From assembly GCF_003086295.3 (NCBI RefSeq), contig NC_092052.1, positions 13,794,346-13,858,345 on the forward strand: a stretch of DNA of 64,000 bases, written 5' to 3'. The notes beneath the pieces were generated by a model. It was given only the letters and a program-made list of their open reading frames with translations. It was not told the DNA's origin and ran no database searches. Source of the stretch: Arachis hypogaea. Lineage: Eukaryota; Streptophyta; Magnoliopsida; Fabales; Fabaceae. The translations under genes were made by a program, and so were the position numbers. Shown here one piece after another: positions 31,928 to 45,568 of the stretch. The stretch's first letter is position 1. The number at the start of each line of letters is the position of its first letter.

Positions 31928-33067
31928 ATTCATAATTTTTTTTAATTTAGGTATAAAAATATTTTATTAGAGAAAATAATTACCAGTTCAGTTGTTTATA
32001 CTGCAGTGCTTTATTTATTTATTTTAAATTAAATTTTAAATTATTCTAACATATTAGTGAAAATAATTTTTTTGTCTTGGGCTAAGCCCAAAAAACCCTA
32101 CCCGAATCCTAATCCCAACCCCCTGACCCAAAACCCTTTCCCATCGTTTCTATCACAAAAAACTCACGCCAAGAGTTGTGCTTCCATGACTGCCACAAGC
32201 TGAACATGATAGCTCCTTCTTCCAATTGATCATCGATTCTGGATCAAAATATGATGCGGCTGAACTGGCTCGAGAAGGTCTCTCCGCTGGTATCACCTCC
32301 GCAAGAAGTTCTATCGCAGAGGATGAAGAATGACGCCTCCATTCACTGCCATGCTTCGCCGGCAATCTCCTTTAATTCTCTTCCATCCAAAACTTCATAT
32401 CCATCCTATTTTCCATTTCGATCTTTGCCTGGACCATCACGTGCTATTGCAGTTCAAGCACGGTATCCATTGCCACCTCCAAAGCTCCCTTCCGCATGCC
32501 GCATGCCGTCTCTGAACCTCCGTTCCACGTATTGCTCCTCCTTCCAAGGCATTTGCCTTTTTTTCCCTTTTTTTTGGTCAGCTTTTTTTTTTGTCAGCCT
32601 TCTTTTTTTTTCCTTCAACTTCCATTTCGTTCTCCTTTGACTGTTATAAGAAACAGAAAAATCCCATGAACCCTAAATAAGTCCAAACAATTAAGAAACC
32701 CAAACAATTTCAGCCCACTTCCCAAAAATCCCATAATCGCACACTCACATTAACTTTCTTAATGTAAACAGCCGATACACTCTGATAACCATCTGCTACA
32801 ACCTGCGCTGCCAGGCTTTTAAGTGCGCAGTCCACAGAAGAACGAAGCCAGGAGTCGCAACATGCTCCATGCCACAGCGGATCCATACGTATGGATGTTT
32901 GTTCTAGTCCATACCAGAGAATTTGCCTTTAAATTTATCATTTACATGTCTCTTTTCGTATTTATTCACGGTCAGAATATCCATATCAAGTAAAACTCGG
33001 TGACTAATTCCTCAGTGGACTTATAAATACTTTTAGATAAAAAAAAAAAAGAGAAATAGATCTTTAA
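31928..33067. other. Intergenic segment with promoter-like motifs and a short open frame
   Basis: At 32072-32104 the sequence reads ttgggctaagcccaaaaaa then ccctaccc. This has two TCP/site II-like halves around a palindrome and a telo-box-like aaccct, as seen in promoters of plant housekeeping genes. A short plus-strand frame around 32185-32328 ends KYDAAELAREGLSAG ... AEDEE before a stop; I do not recognise it. The 129-residue frame at 32251-32640 becomes low-complexity and is not supported. Confidence 0.3.
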
Positions 33068-33269
33068 GATGCGTTTGGTTTGTATTTTTATTTTTTATTT
33101 TAATTTTTAGTATTTTCTGTTTTTTGGATTTTATAAAAGAAAAAGTGAAAATAGGAAGTGAAAACAAAAAATATGATTTTATTGTTTTCACCATTTTCAC
33201 CTTTTTTTTTACAAAATAATAAAAAAAAAACAAAAAACACTGAAAATAAAAACGCAAACCAAACACATC
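33068..33269. mobile_element. 202 bp MITE with 27 bp inverted repeats
   Basis: The left end gatgcgtttggtttgtattt (33068-33087 and continuing to 33094) and the right end caaaccaaacacatc (to 33269) are inverted, matching at about 25 of 27 positions. The interior is A/T-rich with no coding capacity. The target duplication is unresolved: ttaa/ataa flanks hint at a 3 bp TAA duplication of the Tourist type. Confidence 0.75.
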
Positions 33270-36113
33270 ATAACTTTTAAATTCGAAAATACTGAAAATG
33301 ATTTTTTGTTTATTAACAAAAAGCCCTGTATATCCTGCTCCTCGATATCCCAATTTTAAATCCCATCCATAAAAGTTATCAAAGATTGTATTGTTTAAAA
33401 GCCTTCCCAAATATTTTCTTAGGAGTTATTTTTGGTTCTGGTTCACCATTTCTTTTGAAAATTGCAGCTCATACTATACAAAATTCTTATTTCTAATGTC
33501 AATTTTTCAAAATGGTGGAGATTATAAAAAATAGTAAAGTGAGAAAAAAATTTTACATTGAAATGTAAGAAAAAATTAGAGGACTTGTTACCGATGATTT
33601 TGTGATTCGCAACAATAAATTTCTGTTATAAATGAAGGTATATCAATAAAGATTTGAGTATGATAGATAATTAAAAAATATATATTAATAAAAAAGAAAT
33701 AAATTAAAAAATAATCTAAAAATATATTTATCTCAAAATTATAAAAACAAAATAAAAATATACACATACACACTGACACAAGATGTACATAAATATATAG
33801 TTAGTTAGTTTGTTAAGACACTAATAATAAGATATAAACATATTTGTCATTAAGAATTCATTGGAGAATAAAGTTGATGATAGGGGTAATGAGATGAGAA
33901 AGTGAAATTTTTGAAGGGATAAAATCGTAATAAAAATCTATATCTTATATCTAATATTTGTATCTCAGCTTTTTTATAAAACACTATGTACATATATTTT
34001 GTGTATCATTGTATGTTAGTGTATTTTCTCAAAAAATTTATGTCTCATTAAACAAATAGTAAATATATATCATCATGTCTATTTTTTGATGGGCATATAG
34101 ACAAAAACTTAACACAACATTAAATAACGACAAGTAACATAAATCTTTTAATATATGGCATTATCTAACTGATAAAAACGATTTCATTTATTATTGTATC
34201 TTTTAGAAATCAATTTGAGGCGTTTGATCTTTTGATAACTAATTTAACCGTTAATTCTAATTAACTTTTACAATTATGTACATGAATGAACGTATAAAAT
34301 TAAAACATTTCACAGGTTCCTTGAATGTTGAATGGTATTATAATTATTTTAAAAGACAATATTTTGTACTGACAAGTACAACAGAATAGAATATGTGAAA
34401 TTATTTTTTGGTAAACTTTGTTAGAATATGTGAATTTTGGAGAATTGCTAGTGATAATGTCCAATTTTCTTTTAGCTTCATATAGCATGGGCCCTTCCCT
34501 CATCACTTTCCTTGTGGATCAATGGGGATTCTTAGGGTTTCACCATTTTGGGCCTTTGATCAGTATTGTATAACTGCCTTAACTAAATGGGCCCATCTAT
34601 ATTGATTTCACTGACCAAAAATAACAAGAAAAACTTGTTTTCTCCAACTAGTCAACTACTGTTTATTTATTATTTTATTTATTCAGCAGAGAATTCACAG
34701 GGACCTATGGTTAAATACTTAAATTCGTGTTACTCCCCTCTCTAATTATCAAATTGCAAATTGATAAGGTGTACCACCATATCTTTCACTTACAATGATT
34801 AAATAAACAATAATTACATGCATTCAGAAGGATAATTTTGTATTTTTGTTTCTCTGGTTATACATTTAATATGTTATCAAAATCAACTTATTATTTTTCT
34901 TTTCAATCTATTTTATTTTGAAATAGATGGTGGAAATTTTTTTCCCTTTTAACTACAATACAGGTACGGTAGAATAAACTCGTAACTTTTCAATGACGAC
35001 ATATATTTAGTATAAAAATTATAATGATAAAATATCATAATCAAAATATCAAATAAATTATATTTTTTGTCATTAATTTTTGTATTTTTTTTCTAAAAAT
35101 ACTTTTAATATTTAATTTTATTCTATTTCGTTCCTAATATTTTTTATTCATTTAATTTTAACTCTAACGTTTTTTATTTGTCTTAAAACAACTTTTAAAA
35201 GTTTTTAATTTTGTCCCTAAAATTTTATATAGAATAAATATTTAAGAATATTTTGATACAAATAAAAAACATTAAAAATAAAATTAAATAAAACTAAACG
35301 TTAAGAATATTTAAAAAAAATCGTAAATATTAAGAATAAAAAATATCTTTTATCTTTAAATATATAACAGAAAAAGAAGAAGAAATAAAATGCAAGGCAA
35401 AAGAGTACAGAAAGATCTTTTGAAAATTCGTTGGGCCATGAGATTAGGTAGTTAAAACAGGTTGGTTGATCTTCATCATTAACCCTTTTACTTAGAGCAA
35501 TGTGGAAGCTAAGGACTAGCTAGGGGTCCCCATGAATCATTGAAACGAAGCTTTGGGTTCAAAAAGCTTGTGGCCATGGTAGTAGTGCATGGAAAAACTG
35601 AAAACAAGTTATATTATGAAGAAAAATAAAAGAAAATTAGTTTTGCTTGGTCAAGTATTTTAGTTTATTTTTAAATAACTGTTAAAAGTTCGAATTTTAT
35701 CTTATATATATAATAAGTTAATAATTTATTAGTTAATGACAAATTTTTAAGTAAAGTTTCGATTCGATAAATTAGTCATTAGTTTAATAAAGCAGAGGAT
35801 TTCATAAGAAATTAAATTAAAATAAATAAATAAATAAAAGGTCGGAAGATATGATTCGCTCACAATCTACCAAATTAAATTGCTTGCTTAGTAGGGAAAC
35901 TTTAGGATATTTATTTTTGCATAGGGATTGCGTAAAGCTGAATAGAGCCTGCCCTGAATTTGAGTAATTATTTGTTTGATTTAAAAAGAAGAGGCATGAC
36001 ATGTTAAAGGGTCCAAATGGTCCTTCTTTAATTTGTCCTCTAAAGATTAGGCAAGTTTTCAATAAGAGCATGAACATTTGCATCAACATATCGGGCATCA
36101 TATTATAGTACTA

Positions 36114-36114
<1 letters not shown>
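33270..36114. other. AT-rich intergenic DNA
   Basis: No gene, RNA or clear element could be supported. All open frames are short and of biased composition. Confidence 0.5.

Positions 36115-36146
<32 letters not shown>
36115..36146. repeat. (TTA)10-11 microsatellite
   Basis: An uninterrupted TTA trinucleotide run of about 32 bases. Confidence 0.95.
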
Positions 36147-36440
36147 TCAAAGTCCATATACGTGGCAATATATTAATTTTTTACTACCTAATTGGCCCTC
36201 CTTTTGTCACAGGACATTAATTATTTTCGTTAGTGTGGCCATGATTTTGTTTACAATGTTTAGATTAAATCAAACTAATTAGTGATAGTATATTAGTAAT
36301 AGATGTTAGTAAGTATTATAACACTAAATTAAAGCACTTAGGTACCTAATTATCCGGTTTAGTTAGGTTGATCTGTTTTTTTTGTTGTGACTGAAATAAA
36401 TTAAACAAAGAAAAACAAAATAAACAAAACAAGGAACTGC

Positions 36441-39400
36441 CTAAATAGAGGGACAGTCCCGTTCAAGACTACTCTTAAACTCCTTCCAAGGTGAAAGAAG
36501 CTCCACATGCGAAAGTTGTAACTTCATCGCCATCTTTGCCATAGTATCTGCCACCGTGTTTGTATCTCTCATAATCAAACGAAAGTCAACTCGCCAATTC
36601 CAATGCATGATATCTCTTATTTTGAGCACCAGTGGATTAATAAACCCAAAACCATCTTGAGTAACAAGATTAAATGCTTCCACACAATCCGTCTCACAAA
36701 TAACATCTCGTTGACCCACATCCCAAGCTAAGAGATATCCTCTCCAAATAGCAAACAATTCTCCTTGAAGAATACTATTACTCTCAATCATTCCCAAACA
36801 CCCCCTTTGCCAGCTCCCATTACAATCTCTAATAACACAAGCAAAACCAACACTATCACCCGAACCAAAATAACTAGCATCACAATTAATCTTAAAAGTA
36901 CCAATAGATGGGGATTCCAAAAACCATTTAGAGTAGAGGGAATGGACATACGTTGTAATTCAAAAATATTCCTAAGCTCCTTTTCTGAAGTTAATGCCAG
37001 ACAAATCACTTTTTTCGGAGGCCAAGTTTCATGGGGATTAAAGAGGTCATTATTCCTTGCTCGCCATATCCACCAAAGTCCCGAAAAGAACTTGAACGGA
37101 TGCTCTCTGCTATGATACAAGAACCAGTTCTTCAAATCCAAAGGATGACAAAAAATATCCAACCTATGCCAGACAAGCTGAGCTTTTGGACAATCTCGAA
37201 TACAATGTAAAACCGATTCCTAGCTAGAAAGACATCTTGGACACCTATCCGATGATGACATCCCTCTTCTAAAGCGAAAACTTGCAATATGAAGAGCCTC
37301 CTTAAGACACAACCAAGCCAAAAACTTATGCTTTTCCGGAACAAGCTGACGCCAAAGCCAAAGCCAATTCTCCCGCTCCTCCCAACTAAACAGCTGCTTA
37401 CACAACCACAAGTAACCATTGCGTGAGTCATAGATTTTGGCAGCAGACCCACTCCAATACCAACCCACTTCCGGACCTGCTTGTTCATCTGGATTGTAAG
37501 AGAGAATATTATCTTTCAAATTTTGAGATAAAGGAGAATAAAGAGTATCCAAATGCCACCTACCAACCGACCAAATATCCTGTATCCGGAGATTCGAATC
37601 AGAAATGTGAACATAATCCATCTCATTAGATAACCGTCCTTTTCTCCTCCAACTAGAAAACCAAAAATTCTGGTTCAAATCTCCAATACACCAAGCAAAC
37701 CCATCCTTCAACACTTCCCAAGCCTTGCAAAGACACCTCCAAATGGGAGAGTCCTTGTTCTTAGGATAACTAAAACAGTCATATAGAGATGATCGGTATT
37801 TGGCATCCAACAATTGGACCCATAGCTTGTTTGGCTGCTGGAAAAAAGTCTAAACTAGCTTCCCAAGAAGAGCAATATTTACACAATAAGGATCTCTAAT
37901 CCCCAAACCTCCATATTTTTTTGGAGTAACCAGTACCTTCCAACTAACAAGATTCAATCATCTTCCATCAACTTGTCCTTTCCAAAGAAAATTCCTCATC
38001 ATAGACTCCAATTTACTAATGATTCCTTTGGGAAAAATAGAGACCTGCATCTGGTACGTGGGAATAGCAGCAGCAACAGAATTAACCAAGCAGAGCCTAC
38101 CAGCCCGATTGAGTAAACTTCCTTTTCAGCTTGCTAGCCTACTCCGAATCTTATCCAGGACATCATTAAAAGCTGAACGAGTCACCCTAGAATGGCTAAG
38201 GGTAACTCCAAGATACTTGCCCAAGTCCTGAATAAATCTGATAGAGGATACCCCAGTAAAAATCTCTTTCCTTGTTGCAGAGACATTCTTGGAGCAAAGC
38301 GCTTTAGACTTCTCGACATTAATCTTCATCCCAGATGCTTTGCAAAAAGTCTCTAAAACCAACATCACATTTTGCACTTGTCTCTTTGTAGCTTTACAGA
38401 ACAGAAGCAAGTCATCCGCAAACATTAAGTGGGATATTCTTGGTCTCCCTCTAGAAATAGCAACCGGCTCCCACAAGCCCAAATCAACCTGATGACTAAT
38501 AAAGCATGCCAATCGCTCCATACACAACACAAAAAGATAGGGTGACATAGGGTCTCCTTGTCTAAGACCTCGGCTAGGAGTAAAGCCATTCAGACGACTC
38601 CCATTCCAAAGAATAGATAAGGAAGAAGCAGTGACACAATTCATAATCAAATTAAGTGTAGGAATAGGAAAACCAAAGCTTTTAAGGGTATGAGCTAAAA
38701 ACCTCCAGTCAACTCTGTCATAAGCTTTCTCCAGATCAATCTTAAAGGCCAGTGTGCCTTTCTTTGATTTAGTTTTCTTCATAAAGTGGAGGACTTCTTG
38801 AGCAATAATGATGTTGTCAGGAGTTTCTCGTCCCGGAATAAATCCTCCTTGAAGCGGGCCAACAATCTCCGCAAGATGAGGACGAAGCCTATTAACAAGG
38901 ACCTTCGTGATGATCTTGTAAACTACATTGCAGAGACTAATCGGCCTGAAATCTTTCATAGATACCGGTGATTCAACCTTTGGAATGAGAACCAGTAAAG
39001 TCTCCAACATTCTCGGATCAAGAGGAACACCAGAGAATGTCTGCTTAACCATCTTCCAAACATCAAGACCAATGATCTCCCAATATTCTTTGAAGAAGAA
39101 AGCTTGAAACCCATCAGGACCCGGAGCTTTAAAAGAGTTCATGTGAAAAACAGCTGCTTTGACTTCCTCCATAGTAACTGGTGCCGTAAGGTTATTGCAA
39201 GCTTCCTCATTCAGAGAAGGAAGAGGCACATCACCAAGGCAACCCAAATCAACATCATCCAAATGACAGAATAAGCTTTTATAGAAAGACTCTGCTTCTT
39301 GACTCAGAACCTCTGGATCAGTTTCCCATACTCCATCCTTGAGAAAAAGGCCATGAATCTTATTATGCTTCCTTCGCGCAAGAGTTTGAATATGAAAGAA

Positions 39401-40507
39401 TCTTGTATTCCTATCCCCGAACCTTACCCACTGCTCTCTGGACTTTTGGAACCATAGGAGCTCTTCTTGCACTAGAGTATTATTATAATCATCAAGCAAC
39501 TGTTACTCTTTCTGACGCAAATAAATACTATCCACCACTTCCAAACGCTTTTGTAAATAATTAATCTGCTGCTCTAATTCACATTTCTTAACAAAAATGT
39601 TACCAAATACCTTCGAGTTAAACTCTAGTGAATTCTTCTGTACTTCCGAAAGCTTGCCATGAATTCCTCTATTACCAAACCACCATGACTGGTTCACAAT
39701 ATCCCTATACCCAGGATGAGTATCCCAAGTAGCAACAAATCGGAAAGGTCGATTCTCTTTAGGCTGAGGACGACCTTTACAACGCACCAGAATAGGGCAA
39801 TGATCAGACTGAAGCCTATTTAAAACTTCTGCACAAGCCTCTAGAAAGATAGATAACCAATTACTATTTATACAGACTCGATCAAGCTTTTTTGCCACGT
39901 CAACATAATTTTTCACCCTCCTGTACCAAGAAAACCGCCTCCTAATAGTCTTCAGATCAAACAAACCACTATCCCCTAATGAAGTAGCAAACATGTTGGC
40001 TCTTTGATGAGAGAATTGACAGCCCTTAGATTCATGAGAAAATTTGACTTCATTAAAATCACCAAGAACAATCCAAGGTCCTTGAAAAACCATGGATTGT
40101 GCAATAAGATAATCCCAAAGGAGAACCCTTTTATTAAATTGAGGACTGCCATAAATACCACTACACCTCCAAATTAAATTATCAAAGTGAACCTCAACAG
40201 TAACACCCTGATCAAAAGCATCAATGAACTTACAACAAACACCCTTCATAGAGGATAGAAACCAAATACCTCCCTTATGCCCCTCTGTTTCTACTATACC
40301 AACAGAGTGATACCCCAACCTTTCCCAAAATAATTTTAAATGCTGAAAAGGGGAGTGAGTTTCAACCACAATAAAGAAAACATGTCTAAATTTCCTAACA
40401 AGTTCCTTACAATGCACCCGGGCTAACTTATTAGAAGCACCCCTAATATTCCAAACAATCATATTTAAACTATCCATAAATAATAGGGACAGAATAAATA
40501 AGAACAT
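36441..40507 (-). pseudogene. LINE ORF2: endonuclease, reverse transcriptase, zinc region, RNase H
   Basis: The endonuclease in 40507-39503 has MIVWNIRG, VETHSPF, GIYGSP, IVLGDFNEV and SDHCPIL, the catalytic landmarks of the APE-type fold. One in-frame TAA (39503-39505) separates it from the reverse transcriptase (39499-38126: PDGFQAFFFKEYW, PISLCNVVYKI, GLRQGDPMSPYLF, LMFADDLLLF). After a frame change near 38125 the thumb region follows. A zinc-binding RT-associated domain is in 37813-37132 (CPRCLSS in one frame). RNase H is in 36920-36441 (KINCDASYFG, LQGELFAIW, CETDCVEAF, DTNTVADTMAK). ORF2 protein nicks DNA and copies the LINE RNA at the nick. This copy is disabled by a few late mutations. 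Confidence 0.88.
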
Positions 40508-40512
40508 AAACT

Positions 40513-42010
40513 CTAAACAGAATCACCAACCTCAATAGGTGGTTTGTCCTGCGGTACTGGCACACTCTGATCCTCAATAATTGCCACCTTTGGACCTCCT
40601 GACACTGCACCTGCCATGCTTCCATCTACTAAGGTTTTCTTCGTTGTGCCACCATTTTTATCAACTGGCGAGTTCTGCAAGGAGGAAGGCCGAGGACGCT
40701 TCCTTAGAGAGATTCCACGACGTGCAGGAGTTCTGCGCGATGGAGATGGCGCAATTTCATGTTTTTCTCGCTTTCCCATCCTAATGCCAATTGATTTGCC
40801 TCCATCACCATGAAAATTAGGCCTTGGAACCCTTCTCGAACCAAACTTGTGCTGCTTTCCATCTTGGTCCTTCAAACCTGATGACTGGCCCATTGTGAAT
40901 TTTCCCTTACGCAGCACTTGTTGCCAGCCCTCTCCATCATCCATGCATGCCTCATTAACATGACCATCAGGCACGTGAGGAGCCAATGATTCCGTAACTA
41001 CATCCTTTCCTTTAACAACTCCTAATTTCTCACCCAAATTACGAGGATTCTCACCCAAATCACGAGCTTCTGATTCAGCCTCTTGTTGAATCTCATGATT
41101 GTTGTGTGGCACTAATGTCGGGGCTTCATTATTTTTTTCATCACCAAAGGAATTTCCGTTTCCTTCCAAGGACTCCTTCTCCATGCACAACGATTTATCA
41201 TGCCCATACCGTGCACAAGTAGTACAAATCAACTGTAAACTCTCGTACTCCACTTCATAAGTCACACCCTCTACTATAATATGTTTGATTATAGGCAACT
41301 CAAGATTAATTTGAACACAAGCTCGGGCATATTTTCCTCTTTCTGCAAGCTTAGTAGCCAAATCTACTTTCACCGGAATCCCTATTGCAGAAGCAATTCG
41401 CAGCATTGCTTGTTCCTGGTAGCACCAAATTGGAAGTCCCGAGACTCGAATCCATACCAGCGTTGATCCAAATAATTTTTCGCATGGCCTAAAATCCACA
41501 TCCCATAGCTTTACTGCAACATAGTGACCGTCTATCAACCACGGGCCACCAAGAATGACTTTCTCACTATCCGCACCAATATCAAATTTAACAAAAAAAA
41601 TATCCAAACCCCACATCTAACAAATCAAACCCTCCTTTGATGCGCCATACTATCCGAAGCTTATGCATGAGAGCCGTGTAGCCATAATGCTTATCCAGCA
41701 CCTTGATCACGATGGCTTCCTTATGAGGTTCAGCTAGACAGCTCTTTGCCTCCTTGGTAAAACTGACACTTGGTGGACGAGAATCACCTTGCTTACCTGT
41801 CACTGTCGCGATACCATCCCCAGATAAAGACCCTACTAATGCAAAGGCCTTAGACTTTTTTGCACGAATGACTTTATCTCTAAAAGAGACCTTGGATGGC
41901 TTTTCTAACCCCTCTCGAGAAGAACCCTCCTTAACACCGGATACACATCCACCCACGCTCTCCCCCTTATCTCTTCCGATGGCATGGCCATCTTCCTCAC
42001 CGTGTTTCAC
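40513..42010 (-). pseudogene. LINE ORF1: DUF4283 and zinc knuckle, one frameshift
   Basis: The start frame 42010-41588 begins MKHGEEDGHAIGRDKG and leads into the DUF4283 domain. It shifts frame at an A8 run (about 41592-41599) into 41616-40513, which continues DUF4283 (LGGPWLIDGHYVAVKLWDVD, IRVSGLPIWCY). That frame also has a CCHC-type knuckle (CTTCARYGHDKSLC) and a basic C-terminus. It ends six bases before ORF2 begins. Apart from the homopolymer shift it is intact. Confidence 0.85.
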
Positions 42011-42378
42011 CTCAACCGCTCACCCCCGCTCTCTCCTTCTCTCATTCTCCTTGAGTACGTACTCTTTCTCTGTTAGGATTTTTTTGAATGCTAGGGTTAA
42101 GTTGATCTGTTTGAATTAAAGTAAGGGGATATAATAACAAAAAAATACACCTACTGGATAGATATGACATATGAGTGAAGGTTTAATACACACATGGCAC
42201 AGTATATATGTATATCGAGATAGATTATAAGGTCTAAGACAGTTCAAATATAATTATTTTTCCGGCAACTAATTAGACCGGAAAACTGATATATTATAAG
42301 GACTTCAAGGATGTTATATAGTCAAAAGAAATTATTATTTTAAATTAGTATTTGATTAATAATAACAGACCTATTATT

Positions 42379-43822
42379 ATACAAGTCTTTTTGACTTACA
42401 AATCATATAAGTTGGGCCAAACTCAACAAAAAAGACGTTTACCCATACGAGCGTGTTAACACGCACACTACTCAATGGTTTTCATAGCGCGCTCACTCAC
42501 CATTATGAAAGACGCTTCTCCTTCTCCCTCGATCAAAACCACAACCGTCGTTTTTCTTTGCGTTCCTCCTCCTCATCTTCCTTTTTCTTCTCCTTTTTCT
42601 TTGAGTTTCTTCTCCTTTTTCTTCGCGTATTTCATTTTCATCGTCGTTTTTTTTATTACTGTTGTTGTTGCATTTTTTCCCTCATTCTCTTTCTATTAAT
42701 TTTACAACATTATATATTTTTTCTTTTTTATTTAATTTTTTCCTCCCAAAAAGAATTATGAGAATATGAAATAAGAAGATGAAGAAGAAGAAGTAGCAAA
42801 AGATGAGGAGAAGGAAGATGAAGAGTTTTAAATTATACAGAACTTATCAGCACACATACACCAAAAATTCTTAAACAATACACCCAAATATCTTTATGTT
42901 ACACCCAAATATATTCGTGTTATACCCAAATTTGCTGCAAATACAGAAAAATATTTCCTCTAATGCTGCATTTTTTTGTTCTTCTTTTTTTCCTTATTTC
43001 ATTCTTTCTTTTAGTTGAACAAATGTAAGTTTATCATCTTCTAAGTAATTTTGTACCATTATGTGTTTCTTCTTCTTCTTTGTTTGATTTTTTTTTGTTT
43101 TTATTCTTGTTAAAAGAGTAAAACAAAAAAAAACTTGAGAAGATAAAATAAGAAAAAAAAGATGAATAAGAAAAAAAAGAAGAAGATGATGATGATGGTG
43201 AAAAAGAAGAAGAAGAAGTAGCAGAAGATGAGGAGGAGCGAGAAGAAAAGTTTTGAATTATACAGAATTTATTAGCACACATACAACGAAAATTCTTAAA
43301 GAATACACCTAAAGATCTTCGTGTTATACCCAAATATTTTTGTACTACATCCAAATTTGCTGTAAATATAAAAAAATATTTTTTTTAATGCAGAACTTTT
43401 ACATTATATTTAATTCAAACCATCAACGATGAAACATTATTCACCTACAGAATTATAAACTATTAACGAAAAAATTAACTAAAATTGAACCACACGTCAC
43501 CTACTTGATTGGATTCAAAACAATAATCAATTTCGTTTTGGTTTAATTGACAATTTGAACTTGAATTATTCATTATCTTCAACAGCGAGATAACTGATGA
43601 TGGAGGAGAAAGAGAAAAAGGAAGGAGGAGAAGAAATTCCAATGAAAAAAGAAGAAAAAAGAGGAGAAGGAAGAGGAAGAGGAGGAGATGATGGTGTTGG
43701 TGACGACTATAACGAGAGAGAAAAATAACGAAGAAGGTGCAGTAACGGCACAAAAAAAAAGCGTATGCGCGTTAATATAAATTACTTGTATAACTTATAT
43801 GAAAAAAATGCTTGTATGTAGA
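42379..43822. mobile_element. Probable degenerate MULE-like element with internal direct repeats
   Basis: Loosely inverted ends (tacaagtctttttgac near 42379; reverse partner tttttttcatataag around 43800) and mirrored gagcgtgttaacacgc / gcgtatgcgcgttaat words enclose 1.4 kb with no coding sequence. Inside are two direct copies of about 210 bases, near 42780-42990 and 43200-43405. Each has a GAAGAAG-rich head followed by acacccaaatat-type words. Boundaries and class are tentative. Confidence 0.4.
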
Positions 43823-44944
43823 GAATAATTCTAATAATAATTTATATTTATATTTATATTTATGAGAATTTACATACTTAAATTAACAAAATTTATTTAT
43901 TAAAAATAATTTAATATTATTGGCCAAAATTATTAAAATTTGTTGACTCCGCAAGACTTTTTGAAAATTATATATTAAGGAAGACCTTTTAGCCTCAATC
44001 AATGATAAAATTAATTAAGCAGCACAAACTTTTACCGTACAGTACACCTTTAATTAGGATCCTTTTTTGCTTCTAGAAAATTTCGAATTTTTCTTAATAA
44101 CTGGTTTGAAGGAAGATAGCTTGTTCTAATTCAAATATCTTAATTTCTGTTGCTCCATCTGTTTCATATTATTTGTTATTTACGAGATTAGTATATCTGT
44201 AAATTAATATACATAATTTAGATACATTAATTAATAAATGTATCTAAATAATACAATTATATATAAATGCATCAAATTTTACAATGAAATATTATTTTGA
44301 TATCAAACATTTAAAAAGTGATATATATTATATAAAAAAAATCTGACAATCTTATTGAGAAAACCCATAGAAACTGCCTTTAAAAAAAAAAAAAAAAAGA
44401 GTTTTGCTATCACAAACACATGAAATTTTTTTAGAATTTCAAAATTTCTATTTAAAACTTACATATTTCTTTAAGAAAATACTAATAACAAGTGTTTTTC
44501 TAATACTCATACATAAAGATACATCAACAGATGCAAAATAAATCTTTTACTTTAACTTAATACCAACTAAAAACTCCGTAGAAAATTGCATCCCCTCCTT
44601 AAAAAATCTGGATTACTAACCGTTTTTTAGCTAACATATAGCTAATAATCTTATGTTGACTCTTCTTCATTCCATCACAAAATAAAAAAATGAAAATATA
44701 TTTGGTTAGTTGATTTTTTTTCTTTATTTATTAAGTTAACTATATATAAATTAGGTCTTGGTAATGTGCATGACTCTTATATATATTATGACTTCTTGAA
44801 AAGGACTAGTTAACAACATATATAGAAAGCTTCTATAAAGATTATAATAATGATTCCGTTATCATAATCTTTTAGTGGTATAGTAGTTCATTTTGTTCCA
44901 AAACATATATTTTAAGCATACGTAATTAATATGTTAGGTATACA
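43823..44944. other. AT-rich intergenic DNA
   Basis: No gene or element supported. An A-run at 44380-44398 is the only notable feature. Confidence 0.5.
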
Positions 44945-45568
44945 CACTACAACAATATAGATTATTTTTGAGGGTTATAATGTGTAAAAGAAAATTAAAA
45001 TTTGTCAAAAAAATAAATTTTGACACTATTTTAACTATAAAAATATGTTAATAAAAGTTTTGTCAAAAATAGTATTTTTAACATATAAGTGATTGTGAAA
45101 AAAATTTAAATCTTATTTTAATAAATATTGACTGTCAAAAATAATTTGTTAGGAAAATTTTGAGAACATATTTTCTGTGATACTTATTAATTGTCAAAAA
45201 TACTATTTATTTTGACACTTATTGACTATAAAATATTCTCAACAAAAAATTTTAACAGAGAATGAGATGAGATCTTGAAACTAAAGAATAACTTGAGATT
45301 TTGAAGATAAAGAATAAGTAGTATAATCCTAAACTGAGAGCATTGTGATGTCAAAATTAACAGAGCCAGAGAAGAAAAAAAATAATGGAGTAAATTGAAA
45401 ACAAATGAGTGTCAAAATTGATGAGTAATTTTCTACGGTCAAATTATTCATCAAGAAAACATAAAAAATTTAACATTTATGATATTTGTCAAAAATATAT
45501 ATTAATTTTGACATTTAATTATAGTGTTAAAAAATAAAATGTTAAAATAACTCTATTTTCTTGTAGTG
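44945..45568. mobile_element. Non-autonomous CACTA (En/Spm) element
   Basis: The left end cactacaacaa (44945) and right end ttcttgtagtg (45558-45568) are the CACTA-type terminal inverted repeat. They are flanked by a perfect 3 bp target duplication, aca (44942-44944 and 45569-45571). The interior repeats tgtcaaaaata / attttgacactt words in both orientations, as subterminal repeats of this superfamily do. There is no transposase. Confidence 0.88.

Larger units (their letters stand above)
36379..42095 (-). mobile_element. L1-type LINE, near full length, minus strand
   Basis: A 5.7 kb element with ORF1 and ORF2 in order on the minus strand and a T-run (poly(A) tail of the minus strand) at 36376-36383. 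It is flanked by a 17-base target duplication, gttaggttgatctgttt (36362-36378) and gttaagttgatctgttt (42096-42112), with one mismatch. Compared with the LINE at 15081-31927 it is far less decayed. The RNase H domain at the end of ORF2 places it among plant L1 elements with RNase H. Confidence 0.9.

Noticed and set aside
32251..32640. 129-residue plus-strand frame
   Set aside because: No recognisable motif, and the second half is a Phe/Ser run from a T-rich stretch. Kept only as a low-interest observation about the region.
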